DNA of 64,000 nucleotides from Chloroflexota bacterium (GTDB taxonomy: Bacteria > Chloroflexota > Anaerolineae > J036 > Brachytrichaceae), in contig JAMCQN010000151.1 in NCBI GenBank assembly GCA_023382055.1, positions 62,001-126,000 of the forward strand, given 5' to 3'. Numbering within the stretch: position 1 is the first letter of the stretch; the number at the start of each line of letters is the position of its first letter. The position numbers and the translations under genes were made by a program. This document shows, in pieces, positions 1 to 8,983 of the stretch. Under the pieces are notes generated by a model that saw only the letters and a program-made list of their open reading frames with translations, did not search any database and was not told the origin of the DNA.

Positions 1-848
1 TCCCAGTGGTACTCCTTCTGGAAGCGGATGGCGTCCGGCACAGCCAGGAAGGCGGCGTTATCGCGCGTGCCCTGATACTGTTGGATATCGACGAAAGTCC
101 TGGGATGGTCAGGGGTGCTGCGCCAGCCATGACTGACCACCAGAGGCTCCAGCATTCCCTGCGATTCGGGGCGCGCATAAAGGAACCCGGCGCCCTTGGG
201 CGCGCATAGCCATTTGTGAAGGTTGCCGATATAGAAATCGGCGCCGATCTCATCCAGCCGCAGTGTCAACTGGCCCGGCGCGTGCGCGCCATCGATGAGC
301 GTAATGATCCCCGCCTGCCTGGCGCGCCGGCAGATTTCCTGCGCCGGGAAAATCAGCGCCGTCGGCGAGGTGATATGGCTCATGGATATCACGCGCGTCT
401 GCGGAGTTACGCCTTTCCAGAAGGTTTCGACAAAAGCTTCCTGCGTTGTCACAGGAAGCGGTATGGGATGGTTGATGTACTTGAATCCCAGCTTTTCCGC
501 CATGAACTGCCAGTTGTTGTTCACAGCGCCATATTCGTGATCCGTAGTCAGGACTTCGTCGCCAGGTCCCAGCTTCAGGCTGCGAGTGACGACATTCATG
601 CCGAAGGTTGCATTGGTTACAAACACCAGGTTATCAGCAGCGGCGCCGAGATAAGCCCCCAGATCCGCGCGCGCCTGAGCAAGCAGATCATTCACGCGGC
701 GCTGGATGAACCTGACTGGATTGCGTTCCATCTCGCGTTGCCAGCGCTGGTAACTTTCGAACACGGGTCGAGGCGTAGCGCCAAATGAACCGTGGTTGAA
801 GAAAATGACATCCTGATCCAGGAGAAATAACTGACGCAATGAATTCAT
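1..848 (-). CDS. Class V aminotransferase, isopenicillin N epimerase-like (C-terminus outside window)
   Basis: The minus-strand frame is open from the ATG at 848 to the window edge, 282 codons with no stop. It reads as a PLP-dependent class V enzyme of the CefD/NifS fold. The N-terminal substrate loop 'FFNHGSFGATP' lies near residues 16-26, the PLP-contacting 'DGAHAPGQ' near 187, and 'GNLHKWLCAPKGAGFLY' holds the probable Schiff-base lysine at about 212. The family includes epimerases, racemases and cysteine lyases, so the substrate cannot be named. It lies 122 bp downstream of the oxidoreductase on the same strand and may be co-transcribed with it. The C-terminal third is missing only because the window ends. 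Confidence 0.88.
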   Translation of the reverse strand, partial: MNSLRQLFLLDQDVIFFNHGSFGATPRPVFESYQRWQREMERNPVRFIQRRVNDLLAQARADLGAYLGAAADNLVFVTNATFGMNVVTRSLKLGPGDEVLTTDHEYGAVNNNWQFMAEKLGFKYINHPIPLPVTTQEAFVETFWKGVTPQTRVISMSHITSPTALIFPAQEICRRARQAGIITLIDGAHAPGQLTLRLDEIGADFYIGNLHKWLCAPKGAGFLYARPESQGMLEPLVVSHGWRSTPDHPRTFVDIQQYQGTRDNAAFLAVPDAIRFQKEYHW

Positions 849-970
849 GTTCAATACACTTTTATTTGAGATATGCTGGCCTGATCAGCCCCCGCGCATT
901 CCGTTAGTGGACGACACAGCGATGGCAGTATAAACCCAATCGGGGAACGCGGGTCTTGTTAAACGGGCGC

Positions 971-1969
971 TTAACTCAGCGGAAATTCCTCCGCAAGCGT
1001 TATCGGTCTGCCTTGTGCGATGGATCGTTTCAAACCCGCTTCGACCTGCAATTCCAGTAAGCCAAACCGACCGGGCACGGGAGGCGGCTCGCCATGCCGG
1101 ATTGATTCGAGATATGCCTGCACGGATTTGACAAACGAGCTGTTGTACTGGTCCCAGCGCGACCTGGCGCCATAGATGCGGTAACGCTCGATATCCATGC
1201 GCTTGTTATCCATGACTTCCAGATCGCCATCAAGGTCCTGCATGCGTATGCGTCCGCCTTCAAAGTTGAACGTCAACTCAAATAGCGGGAAGTCCCACGC
1301 CAGCGTTGTCGTACCGACCAGTGTGCCTGTAGCATCGTCCTGAGTCCGGAATGCGGCGGTGACGTCTCTGGCTCGCAGAAATGACATGCCGTGTTCGGTT
1401 GCGCCCTGTAGTGCGCTGATCTGTGCAATGGGACCGGCGAAGAAATGGACCAGGTCGATGCAGTGGCTCCAGCAGGCATAATGCACCAGCCCTGTCACAT
1501 TCAACACCTTGCCAAACTGGCGTTCGGAGACAATCCGGCGAGCCAGTTGCGAGTGTTCAAAAAAGCGGTAGTTGAACACCATCGCCGTCTGGCTGCCTTG
1601 TGCGTCAGCGCGTTGGATGATCTGGCGTCCATCGACAAAGTCCTGTTCGCTGACATGCTCCTGCCCTAACCGCGCCACCAGCGGTTTCTCGAAAAATAAC
1701 CGGCCTGGTTGTTGATCCAGGAGAGCGTTGGCAACATCAAAACGGTCGGTCTCGCGCGTCAACACAAGGATTGTCGCCGGGTTCCAATCGGCAAGCTCCT
1801 GTAACGAGCCAAACACTTCGCCGCCAAAGCGAGCGGCGCACGCATCGGCTTTGGCGCGGGTGCGGTTGTAATAACCCAGCGCAACATCCGGTTCAACTGC
1901 CAGGCACGGCAGGTAGTTATTCTCCGCAACTTTACCCGTTCCCACGACTGCTACTTTCAGTTTCGACAT
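971..1969 (-). CDS. Gfo/Idh/MocA family NAD(P)-dependent oxidoreductase
   Basis: Protein of 332 residues. A Rossmann start (VAVVGTGKVAENN, residues 6-18) is followed by the family's EKP motif at about 94-96 and a catalytic-type 'HCIDLVHFF' at about 169-177. Members oxidise or reduce sugars, inositols and sugar acids in the cytoplasm, and this one sits beside a sugar-acid gene cluster. I chose the ATG at 1969 because a good AGGAG ribosome site precedes it and the Rossmann fold begins immediately. Longer in-frame versions add 30 residues with no family character. The start overlaps the end of the small upstream ORF by 13 bp. The substrate is unknown. Confidence 0.88.
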   Translation of the reverse strand: MSKLKVAVVGTGKVAENNYLPCLAVEPDVALGYYNRTRAKADACAARFGGEVFGSLQELADWNPATILVLTRETDRFDVANALLDQQPGRLFFEKPLVARLGQEHVSEQDFVDGRQIIQRADAQGSQTAMVFNYRFFEHSQLARRIVSERQFGKVLNVTGLVHYACWSHCIDLVHFFAGPIAQISALQGATEHGMSFLRARDVTAAFRTQDDATGTLVGTTTLAWDFPLFELTFNFEGGRIRMQDLDGDLEVMDNKRMDIERYRIYGARSRWDQYNSSFVKSVQAYLESIRHGEPPPVPGRFGLLELQVEAGLKRSIAQGRPITLAEEFPLS

Positions 1970-2271
1970 CCTGCTCCTGTTATACCCGCGTATTTCATGG
2001 CCAGCGCCCGCGCAAGGAAGGCCAGCATGACTGTACCCGTTTCCTCGGCAGTATGCCAAAAGGCGACAACGCCTTCCTCATGCCCACTCATCGAGAGGAC
2101 CATTCTCTCACGCACCACGGTACGTTGAAAAAACATGGTCGTCAAGAGCATAGATCGTTCCGTAAGTTTCCGATTCCGACGACGGTTTGATCGGCCGGGT
2201 ATGCCAATGGGCAACGATGGACCGGGAGTAAAGTCCCGGTGAAATATAGCCACGCCTTCCTGCTGTGTCAT
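1957..2271 (-). CDS. Small hypothetical ORF, unrecognised
   Basis: An open frame of 104 residues fits almost exactly between the GNAT gene upstream (its TGA at 2273-2275 is one base away) and the oxidoreductase downstream (13 bp overlap), as expected of a coupled operon gene. The second half (about residues 57-95) has plausible protein composition with a hydrophobic stretch. The first half is Arg-rich and crosses a perfect 7-bp inverted repeat (2221-2240, 6-nt loop). I recognise no family. It may be a real small gene, a remnant of a longer one, or an intergenic region that happens to be open. Confidence 0.3.
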   Translation of the reverse strand: MTQQEGVAIFHRDFTPGPSLPIGIPGRSNRRRNRKLTERSMLLTTMFFQRTVVRERMVLSMSGHEEGVVAFWHTAEETGTVMLAFLARALAMKYAGITGAGCRN

Positions 2272-2272
2272 G

Positions 2273-3541
2273 TCAGTAAATCGTGTAGAGAAAAGCCTGC
2301 ACTTTGGGGAACAGGGTTTCCATCAACAGGCGGTATGCGGGTGGCACACCGGCATCCGGATAGGTTGCCAGAACTTCACTGAGTGAATGGTGGCCCAGCA
2401 CCAGCGGTGTAAACGCATTGGCGGGAAACCGGATTGCCGCGCCATCGGTGAAACCAAGATCAGAGACTTCGGTCAGCCTACCGTTGGTAAACGCCAGCTT
2501 AACCGTCTGTCGGTAAAAGCCCAACTCGATATCGCGTGTCAACCCCGCAAACATGGACTCGGACAGCCGGCGCTCCAGTTCCGGGCCAATCGCGCGCAAC
2601 AGTGCGGCAATATCCGGCACATGAACCTGCCAGGCATAGGCGCCGATATCGCGCGCGCCAAAGGAGCGGGCTACCCTCATTAAATTGGTATTGGCGGGCA
2701 GGCATAAGCGAACCCCCGGTGTAGAGCGTTCCTCCGCCAATTGCACCAGGAAATGAAGGCCGGCTACAGCCGTGTCGAAGTCCATCCGGGACGCTTCGCT
2801 TACAGTCAATTCTTCACCGAAGTGGTGCTTAGGCAGGCGCATATAACCGACAATCTGCGCTTGCGGATTCTGCGCCAGCCATACTTCCGACTCCATTTCG
2901 GTGCCCACTGAGTGCCCCATCAGATAGCGCCATATAGCCGTGCTGCGAACCGTGTGAATCGTGATATCAGTGGCGGCTTGATCCGCCATCTCGATCAAAG
3001 TCGGGATATCCTCCATGATCGCCAATCTGAAGTTGTATGAAGGCGTCGCGGGAGCAGCCAGATTGCGCCTGGTCACGATGAGTCCGCCTTCCAGTGGCAT
3101 GGCGTACTCGTATCCGAACTGGCGATAGTAGTAGCCGATGCTCTGAATATGCGACAAAACGCACTCGCGATCCTTGAGGCGTTGTTTGAAGATATCGACC
3201 TGCGCCCGGATCAGACCGCGCCTGCGATAAGGTTCCAGCGTGCCGACGATACCCATTTCGCCGCTGTTGAATTGCGCCGCCCCATAACTCAATCGCCAGG
3301 GAATAAGGCAGAGCGATGATACGATCTGCCCTGACTTTGTATCTTCGACATAGATGAGATCGCTGCCGCATGTGTCCGGGTGATTCAGGAAAATGTTGCG
3401 CGTCATGGACACGATACCGGGACCGTGGATGACGCCATTGAACTGCGCGATTCGCTCGACGTCATCAACACTCGATGCGCTGCCCAGTATCAAGCCATCA
3501 CTTATAGGCTTGCGATAGGGTGTCTCGTTGTTAACAAGCAT
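2273..3541 (-). CDS. GNAT N-acetyltransferase, Eis-like
   Basis: Protein of 422 residues. The acetyl-CoA pyrophosphate-binding signature 'GTLEPYRRRGLIRA' lies at about 100-113, followed by 'SIGYYYRQFGYEYAMP', which is characteristic of the long Eis-like/COG4552-type acetyltransferases. The remaining 270 residues correspond to the second GNAT-like domain and the C-terminal sterol-carrier-like domain usual in this group, so the length fits. Family members acetylate aminoglycosides or unknown amines, and the substrate here is unknown. The gene is divergent from the phosphotransferase at 3635, with 93 bp between them. It reads toward the oxidoreductase and aminotransferase and could lead that operon. 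Confidence 0.82.
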   Translation of the reverse strand: MLVNNETPYRKPISDGLILGSASSVDDVERIAQFNGVIHGPGIVSMTRNIFLNHPDTCGSDLIYVEDTKSGQIVSSLCLIPWRLSYGAAQFNSGEMGIVGTLEPYRRRGLIRAQVDIFKQRLKDRECVLSHIQSIGYYYRQFGYEYAMPLEGGLIVTRRNLAAPATPSYNFRLAIMEDIPTLIEMADQAATDITIHTVRSTAIWRYLMGHSVGTEMESEVWLAQNPQAQIVGYMRLPKHHFGEELTVSEASRMDFDTAVAGLHFLVQLAEERSTPGVRLCLPANTNLMRVARSFGARDIGAYAWQVHVPDIAALLRAIGPELERRLSESMFAGLTRDIELGFYRQTVKLAFTNGRLTEVSDLGFTDGAAIRFPANAFTPLVLGHHSLSEVLATYPDAGVPPAYRLLMETLFPKVQAFLYTIY

Positions 3542-3611
3542 TTGCCTCCGGCTCCATCAGTCATATTTGTTCTTCAAACGATGTAAATGTAGCAAAGAAA
3601 GTAGATTTGCG

Positions 3612-3617
3612 TATACT
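3612..3617 (+). promoter_or_regulatory. Putative -10 box of a nearly leaderless promoter
   Basis: TATACT lies 17 bp upstream of the ATG at 3635. Transcription would start about 11 nt before the start codon, and the short leader (cttatcccttcacc) has no Shine-Dalgarno sequence. No good -35 box is visible, so this is tentative. Confidence 0.35.
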
Positions 3618-3634
3618 CGTCTTATCCCTTCACC

Positions 3635-4651
3635 ATGTCACTGCAAATCCCACAACTGGATTCGCGCGAGGATTATACGCAGCGCTTTGCGAGCGTTGAT
3701 TATTGGACCCCTTACGTGACGCACGTCTGCCATAAACACGGGTTTGCGCCCGTTCACGAAATCCTTTGCAGCAATCCGGGCACCTTCCCCACTTTCATCG
3801 TAGATAGCCGCTGGGTGGTTAAGTTCTTTGGACAGCTATTCGACGGCGCCGATGCATACGACATGGAACTCACCGCCAACCTGATGGTCGCCGAGGATGG
3901 TCTGATTCCAGCCCCGCATCTCATTGGACTCGGATCGCTGTTCGAGGCGCAGCAAGGCTGGAACTGGCCGTACCTGATCTTTGAATATCTCCCAGGCGTG
4001 CACCTTGGACAGGTTTATGATGCAGTCGCGGCGAATGAATTGCTTCTCATCGCGCAAGATCTGGGGGTGACAGTGCGCCATCTGCACCTTATCAACCAGA
4101 GGTATCACTCTTTTTATCTAGACAACTCGAATGCGTATTCTCGTTTTATTGGGAAGTATCGACCATCATGCGTGCAACGCCACCGTGTATGGAAGGCTCT
4201 GCCCGATCATCTCATCAATCAGATCGAAGACTATGTCCTTCCTGTACACACGTTGACTGCTCCAACACGCGACCCGGTATTGCTGCACGGCGATATCACC
4301 GGAGATCACGTGCTTGGGCAACTGATAGAGGGCCACTTCACGATAAAGGGGCTGATCGATTTCGGTGATGCGCTCATCGGCGACCCGGACTTTGAGTTAA
4401 TCGCGCTTCACCTGGACGCGTTTCGCTGTAACAACCGGATGCTGGGCGAATATCTGACCGCCTACGGTTTACCGGCGCAATCGCACGGCGCCTGGCAACA
4501 CAAGTTGATGAGCCTGACACTCATGCATCGCTTCAATGTCATGCGCGACGTCGTGCAATACTTGCCCGCAGCATCATCCGTCAGGACGCTGGAGGAATTG
4601 GCGCGCATGGTGTGGAATCCCACCTGTGAGTTCGGTTCACCATCGTCCTGA
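3635..4651 (+). CDS. Aminoglycoside phosphotransferase-family kinase (APH fold)
   Basis: Protein of 338 residues with the eukaryotic-like kinase fold of the APH/choline-kinase family. The Brenner catalytic motif 'LLHGDITGDHVLG' (HGD at about 218-220) and the metal-binding 'LIDFGDALIGDPDFEL' (DFG at about 242-244) are intact. An early 'WVVKFF' carries the presumed ATP-contacting lysine. Such enzymes phosphorylate small-molecule hydroxyls such as aminoglycosides, homoserine, fructosamines or sugars. Nothing here shows which, and resistance should not be assumed. It stands alone between the divergent GNAT and the sugar-acid operon. Confidence 0.82.
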   Translation: MSLQIPQLDSREDYTQRFASVDYWTPYVTHVCHKHGFAPVHEILCSNPGTFPTFIVDSRWVVKFFGQLFDGADAYDMELTANLMVAEDGLIPAPHLIGLGSLFEAQQGWNWPYLIFEYLPGVHLGQVYDAVAANELLLIAQDLGVTVRHLHLINQRYHSFYLDNSNAYSRFIGKYRPSCVQRHRVWKALPDHLINQIEDYVLPVHTLTAPTRDPVLLHGDITGDHVLGQLIEGHFTIKGLIDFGDALIGDPDFELIALHLDAFRCNNRMLGEYLTAYGLPAQSHGAWQHKLMSLTLMHRFNVMRDVVQYLPAASSVRTLEELARMVWNPTCEFGSPSS

Positions 4652-4738
4652 TCGCCGTTTTTCAATACACTCGTAGAATGCCAGAGACTGGTTGATATAT
4701 GTTCCGTAATTTCGGTTTAGTCATCAGGAGGTTACTCG

Positions 4739-5821
4739 ATGAAACTTGGTCTGGGACTCTATGGCAACATGTTGAATGCGGACAACTTCCGTTTCGCCAG
4801 GCAAGCGGGCGCGTCTCACATCGTTGCGCATCTGGTAGGCCACTTCAACACTACGGAAGCTGCCAATGCCACCGCCGGGTACAAGGACATGGGATTCGGC
4901 GTATCGGTTCCCGCAAAGGATAGTTGGACATACGAATGGATGCGCGATCTGCGCGCCGCCGTCAATGCCGAGGGACTGGAACTGGAAGCCATTGAAAATT
5001 TCGAGCCTGGGCATTGGTATGACGTCCTTCTGGACGGCCCGAAGAAGAAAGAGCAGATGGAGCACCTGAAGCAGATCATCCGCAACATGGGCAAAGCGGG
5101 AATCCCGGTGCTCGGTTACAACTTCAGTATCGCCGGGGTATGGGGTCGCACGCAGGGCAACGCCGCACGCGGTTCGGCAGGGACTGTCGGTTTCCACGCA
5201 CCCGAAGAACCGCCCATCCCCAAAGGCATGGTCTGGAATATGGTGGTGGATCCGGGGACATTTGATCCCTCCGGCCGCAGCGGCACGATTGGTCCGGTCA
5301 CCCAGGAACAACTCTGGGAGCGCTTCACATGGTTCCTGAAGGAAATACTGCCGGTGGCGGAAGAGGCCAACGTGCGGTTGGCGCTTCATCCTGACGATCC
5401 TCCCATGCCGTCGTTGCGGGGAGCCGCGCGACTGGTATACCAGCCGCGCATCTATGAGCGCGTGTTGGGCGTCAAACACAGCCGTTACAACGCGATGGAA
5501 CTCTGTCTTGGGACAGTGGCTGAGATGAGTGAAGGCGACATTTATGAACTGGTCGATCAGCATAGCAAGCAGGATGACATTGCCTACATTCATTTCAGAA
5601 ACGTCAAGGGCAAGGTGCCCAATTACGATGAGACGTTTATCGATGACGGCGATGTCGATATGATCCGCCTGCTGCGCATCCTGCATAAAAACAAGTATCC
5701 GGGTGTGTTGATTCCGGATCACACCCCCAGCATGAGCTGCCCGGCGCCCTGGCATGCCGGCATGGCCTTTGCGCTCGGATACATGCGCGCTGCGTTGCAG
5801 ATCATCGAACGGGGAGGGTAA
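4739..5821 (+). CDS. uxuA: Mannonate dehydratase
   Basis: Protein of 360 residues, the usual UxuA length. UxuA is a TIM-barrel enzyme that dehydrates D-mannonate to 2-keto-3-deoxy-D-gluconate in hexuronate degradation. Conserved metal- and substrate-site stretches are present: 'LALHPDDPPMPSLRG' (about 214-228), 'CLGTVAEM', 'YIHFRNVKG' (about 283-291), 'DDGDVDM' and 'PDHTP' (about 326-330). A strong AGGAGG site lies 8 bp before the ATG. It leads a plus-strand run with the next gene 2 bp downstream, which implies an operon with the unknown 644-residue protein and the enolase-superfamily enzyme. UxuA paralogues acting on other aldonates exist, so the exact substrate is inferred. Confidence 0.9.
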   Translation: MKLGLGLYGNMLNADNFRFARQAGASHIVAHLVGHFNTTEAANATAGYKDMGFGVSVPAKDSWTYEWMRDLRAAVNAEGLELEAIENFEPGHWYDVLLDGPKKKEQMEHLKQIIRNMGKAGIPVLGYNFSIAGVWGRTQGNAARGSAGTVGFHAPEEPPIPKGMVWNMVVDPGTFDPSGRSGTIGPVTQEQLWERFTWFLKEILPVAEEANVRLALHPDDPPMPSLRGAARLVYQPRIYERVLGVKHSRYNAMELCLGTVAEMSEGDIYELVDQHSKQDDIAYIHFRNVKGKVPNYDETFIDDGDVDMIRLLRILHKNKYPGVLIPDHTPSMSCPAPWHAGMAFALGYMRAALQIIERGG

Positions 5822-5823
5822 AC

Positions 5824-7758
5824 ATGCTAACAATCCAGGCGACTGTGCCTTGTTTGTTGCCGCCCACATGGGCGGTACTCGAACGCAAACTCATCGACGT
5901 CATGAACCAGTCGGTTCACCCGTTTCTGTCCAAGTACACGCGGGCGGAAGACGGGGAGTTGATCTGGCGCGAACGGTTGGTCGGCCGCGATGGCGCTGAC
6001 GACTTTTATGAGAGCTTCTATAACTGGCCGCTGCTTTATCTACTCGGCGGCGACGATGAACTGCTTGCTTTGTCTCACCGCCAGTGGGATGCTGTCACGC
6101 GACAGTTGACACGCTCCGGCCAGATCCGCAAAGAATACGAAGTTGGCTACGACCAGTTTCACCAGGGCGAGAGTTACATCTACTTCTACTTTCTCTGTCT
6201 GGCCGATCCGACAAATCAGCGTCTGATTGAGCGCGCCCGCCGTTTCGCCGGGTTTTACCTGAACGAAGACCCGCAGGCGCCCAATTACGACCCGGAACAC
6301 AGGTTGATCCGTGCGCCGCACAACGGCAGCGGCGGACCGCGCTGGGGATTTGCTGACTACGATGGCGAGCCGGCTTATGGCTGGTCACAGAGCATGCGCC
6401 CGTATGGTTTGCCCTATGAGGATGTGCCCGGCGTCTCCTCATACGAGGATCTGAAAGATGCGCAGTTGGCGCAACGCATGGGCAAGGTCATGCAGGAGCG
6501 CATGAGCAAGGGCGATGTCGCCGGAAACCTGTGTGTAACCAGCCTGATCGCCAATGCGTACCTGATGACAGGCGATCAGAAGTACAGACAGTGGGTAACG
6601 GACTATGTGTCCGCCTGGACGGAGCGCGCACAGAAGAATGGCGGGCTGCTGCCTGATAACGTCGGGCTATCCGGCGAAGTCGGCGAGTACATCAACGGGA
6701 AATGGTACGGCGGTCTATACGGATGGTCGTGGCCGCATGGTTTCTACAACATCGAGATGGCCGCGTTGATCGGTGCAACGAACGCTTATCTGCTCACGCG
6801 CGACCCCGGCTATCTGAACCTGCCGCGCGTGCAGTTGGATCGAATTATGGCGCTGGGGGCAACGCGCGATATTCGCGAACTGCAGATGAGCATCGGTCAG
6901 CACTGGATCGGACAGATTGCGGCGCTGGAAGACTACACCACCTTCGTCGTGCCGTATCGCTACATGGATTCGGGCTGGTTCGACTATCAGCCGATGTCGC
7001 CGGTATACCCGGCTGCATTGTGGAATGTCTCAGGCGATATGGACGATTGGAACCGGCTGGAAACGCTGCGCCTAGCAAGCCGTTACGACTGGCGTGAAGT
7101 GATCGCATTCCGTGGGAAAGAAGACTGCGGTCACGAACAGCCCTGGTTGCGCTATCTGGCGGGAGACAATGCGGATTACCCCGAGGCGATTCTGCGCGAG
7201 AGCTATGGAATGGTGTGCCGGCGCATGGACCTCATCCGCGCCGACCAGGCGGACTTGACGCAGGTGAACATTCACCACTGGCAGCAATTGAATCCCGTCA
7301 TCACTGAGGCGCTCGTGCAGTTAACCACCGGCGCGCCACAGATCATCTATAACGGCGGTCTCCTGATGTGCCGGCTGCGCTACTTCGACCTGCTGCGCAA
7401 ACGGCCTGGGCTTCCTGATGACGTCGCAGCGCTGGTCGAGAAAGTCGATCCTGACCGCACTGTGGTGAAGCTGGTGAACCTCAGCCCGTTCGAATCGCGC
7501 GAACTGATGATCCAGGCAGGGGCGTTCGGAGAGCATCGATTCACTTCCGTGCGTTACGATGTGCGAACCAGTGAATATCCAGGCAGACAAACGGAGTATG
7601 CCTCACCCGCCAGCATGACCGAACAGCGCCAGGAGGAAGTTAACGAAAGCGTACTGCAACTGCATCTGCCGCCGGCGACTGAGATAACGCTCGATCTGGC
7701 GACACAGCGCTTTGTGAATGACCCATCATACGCGCTGCCTTGGCAACAGCGCTCATAA
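5824..7758 (+). CDS. Uncharacterised 644-residue protein, probable alpha/alpha-barrel carbohydrate enzyme
   Basis: I do not recognise a named family. The protein has no signal peptide or membrane segment and is rich in Trp, Tyr and Gly. Motif-like stretches such as 'WPLLYLLGGDDELL', 'YGLPYEDVPGVSSYEDL', 'GWSWPHGFYNIEMAAL' and 'GQHWIGQIAALEDY' resemble the repeated helical hairpins of (alpha/alpha)6-toroid glycosidases and lyases. The last ~110 residues ('VVKLVNLSPFESRELMIQAG...') look like a beta-sandwich domain. It starts 2 bp after uxuA and precedes an acid-sugar dehydratase-like gene, so a cytoplasmic step on a uronate- or aldonate-containing substrate is likely. That function is inference from context and composition only. 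Confidence 0.8.
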   Translation: MLTIQATVPCLLPPTWAVLERKLIDVMNQSVHPFLSKYTRAEDGELIWRERLVGRDGADDFYESFYNWPLLYLLGGDDELLALSHRQWDAVTRQLTRSGQIRKEYEVGYDQFHQGESYIYFYFLCLADPTNQRLIERARRFAGFYLNEDPQAPNYDPEHRLIRAPHNGSGGPRWGFADYDGEPAYGWSQSMRPYGLPYEDVPGVSSYEDLKDAQLAQRMGKVMQERMSKGDVAGNLCVTSLIANAYLMTGDQKYRQWVTDYVSAWTERAQKNGGLLPDNVGLSGEVGEYINGKWYGGLYGWSWPHGFYNIEMAALIGATNAYLLTRDPGYLNLPRVQLDRIMALGATRDIRELQMSIGQHWIGQIAALEDYTTFVVPYRYMDSGWFDYQPMSPVYPAALWNVSGDMDDWNRLETLRLASRYDWREVIAFRGKEDCGHEQPWLRYLAGDNADYPEAILRESYGMVCRRMDLIRADQADLTQVNIHHWQQLNPVITEALVQLTTGAPQIIYNGGLLMCRLRYFDLLRKRPGLPDDVAALVEKVDPDRTVVKLVNLSPFESRELMIQAGAFGEHRFTSVRYDVRTSEYPGRQTEYASPASMTEQRQEEVNESVLQLHLPPATEITLDLATQRFVNDPSYALPWQQRS

Positions 7759-7834
7759 GCGCGATTTATACCGCAGTGCAACTGCGGGTTGAACATCATC
7801 AGGAACTTGTGGACATTCACGTGGAGGTCAAATA

Positions 7835-8980
7835 ATGAAGATCACCAATATCAGCACCTTGTGCCTGTCCCGTCCGCACGAACTTGAGCGTCAATGGGTT
7901 ACGGCGAAGGTCCGCGTGATCAAGGCCGATTGCGCGATCGTCGTCGTCGAGACAGATGAGGGTATCACGGGAGTTGGCGAGGCGTGCGCCTATGGGCAAC
8001 CGCTCATCATCCGCGATTGGATAGATTGGTACAGCCCGCTGCTGGTCGGCCATGACCCCACTGACCCGCGTATCGTTCCATCACCGCACAATAAATCGTG
8101 GGCGCATGATTGCGCCATCGGCGGTCTCGACAGCGCCCTGTGGGATCTGAAGGGAAAAATCGCAGGTAAACCAGTCAGCCGGTTGCTGGCGGTGCATCCG
8201 CTTCAGAAGGTGCGCCTGTATGCATCCAGCGGCTGCCGCTATGACTGGCGCATCCGACCTGAGCAGTTGATTGATGAAGCGCTGGAATATATCGCGGCTG
8301 GATACACCGCGATGAAATTCCGCATCGGGACAGATTGGACCTGGGACGGCGTGACGGTGGATCGCTTTCTGGGGCTGGTGCGCGAACTGGCGCAGACGGT
8401 GAACGGGCGCATGGAACTGATGCTCGATGGGAACCAGCGACTGACCATCGACCAGGCGCTCGCCGTCGCAAAAGAGCTGGAGCGTCTGAACTTCCGCTGG
8501 TTTGAGGAACCGATCCCCCAGGCTGACATCGATGGGTACGCCCGGATCAATTCATCGGTGGCTATGCCTATTACCGGCGGCGAACAGTTCACCACCATCG
8601 AGCAGTTCCGACCCTATCTGGAGAAGAAAGCCTACAAGATTGTGCAGCCCGATGCCGGCATCTGCGGCATCTCCGCAGTGATGCAGATTGCGGAAGTCGC
8701 GCATCGCTACGGCGTCGATCTTTGCCCGCATAACTGGCACAACGGTCTGATGACTATGGCTAATGCTCATGCGGTCGCTGCCCTGCCGAATCCCATTGTG
8801 CTTGAACTCTGCATGATCCAGGGACCGCTCCAGTGGGACATCCTGCAGGAGAAACCCCCTATCGTCGCTGGCTGGCTGGAGTTGCCGCAAAGCCCTGGTC
8901 TGGGCGCCGGCATTGCGGATGGGCTGGAGTCCAGGTATCCCTACATCGAGGGTTCTTACGCGATTACCGTTGAACGGTAG
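7835..8980 (+). CDS. Enolase-superfamily (mandelate racemase/muconate lactonizing type) sugar-acid dehydratase
   Basis: Protein of 381 residues. It has the N-terminal capping domain ('DEGITGVGEACAYG') and a barrel with the superfamily residues in order: 'GLDSALWDLKGKIAGKP', K-x-R at 161-163 ('MKFRIG'), Asp198 ('LMLDGNQ'), Glu224 ('WFEEP'), Glu250 ('GGEQF') and His299 ('CPHNWHNG'). These are the three metal ligands and the acid/base groups seen in D-galactonate-, gluconate- and fuconate-dehydratase-like members. The enzyme would remove an alpha-carboxylate proton and dehydrate an aldonate. It lies 76 bp after the unknown barrel protein. Its AGG-type ribosome site (cgtggaggtc) is 6 bp before the ATG. 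Substrate specificity cannot be read. Confidence 0.88.
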   Translation: MKITNISTLCLSRPHELERQWVTAKVRVIKADCAIVVVETDEGITGVGEACAYGQPLIIRDWIDWYSPLLVGHDPTDPRIVPSPHNKSWAHDCAIGGLDSALWDLKGKIAGKPVSRLLAVHPLQKVRLYASSGCRYDWRIRPEQLIDEALEYIAAGYTAMKFRIGTDWTWDGVTVDRFLGLVRELAQTVNGRMELMLDGNQRLTIDQALAVAKELERLNFRWFEEPIPQADIDGYARINSSVAMPITGGEQFTTIEQFRPYLEKKAYKIVQPDAGICGISAVMQIAEVAHRYGVDLCPHNWHNGLMTMANAHAVAALPNPIVLELCMIQGPLQWDILQEKPPIVAGWLELPQSPGLGAGIADGLESRYPYIEGSYAITVER

Positions 8981-8983
8981 GAG

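Noticed and set aside
216-788. 190-residue plus-strand ORF at the window start
   Set aside because: It is the shadow of the class V aminotransferase gene on the minus strand, which has clear PLP motifs across the same bases.
4724-5869. 381-residue minus-strand ORF
   Set aside because: It is antisense to uxuA, which has intact family motifs and a strong ribosome site. The minus frame is rich in His, Arg and Gly and matches nothing.
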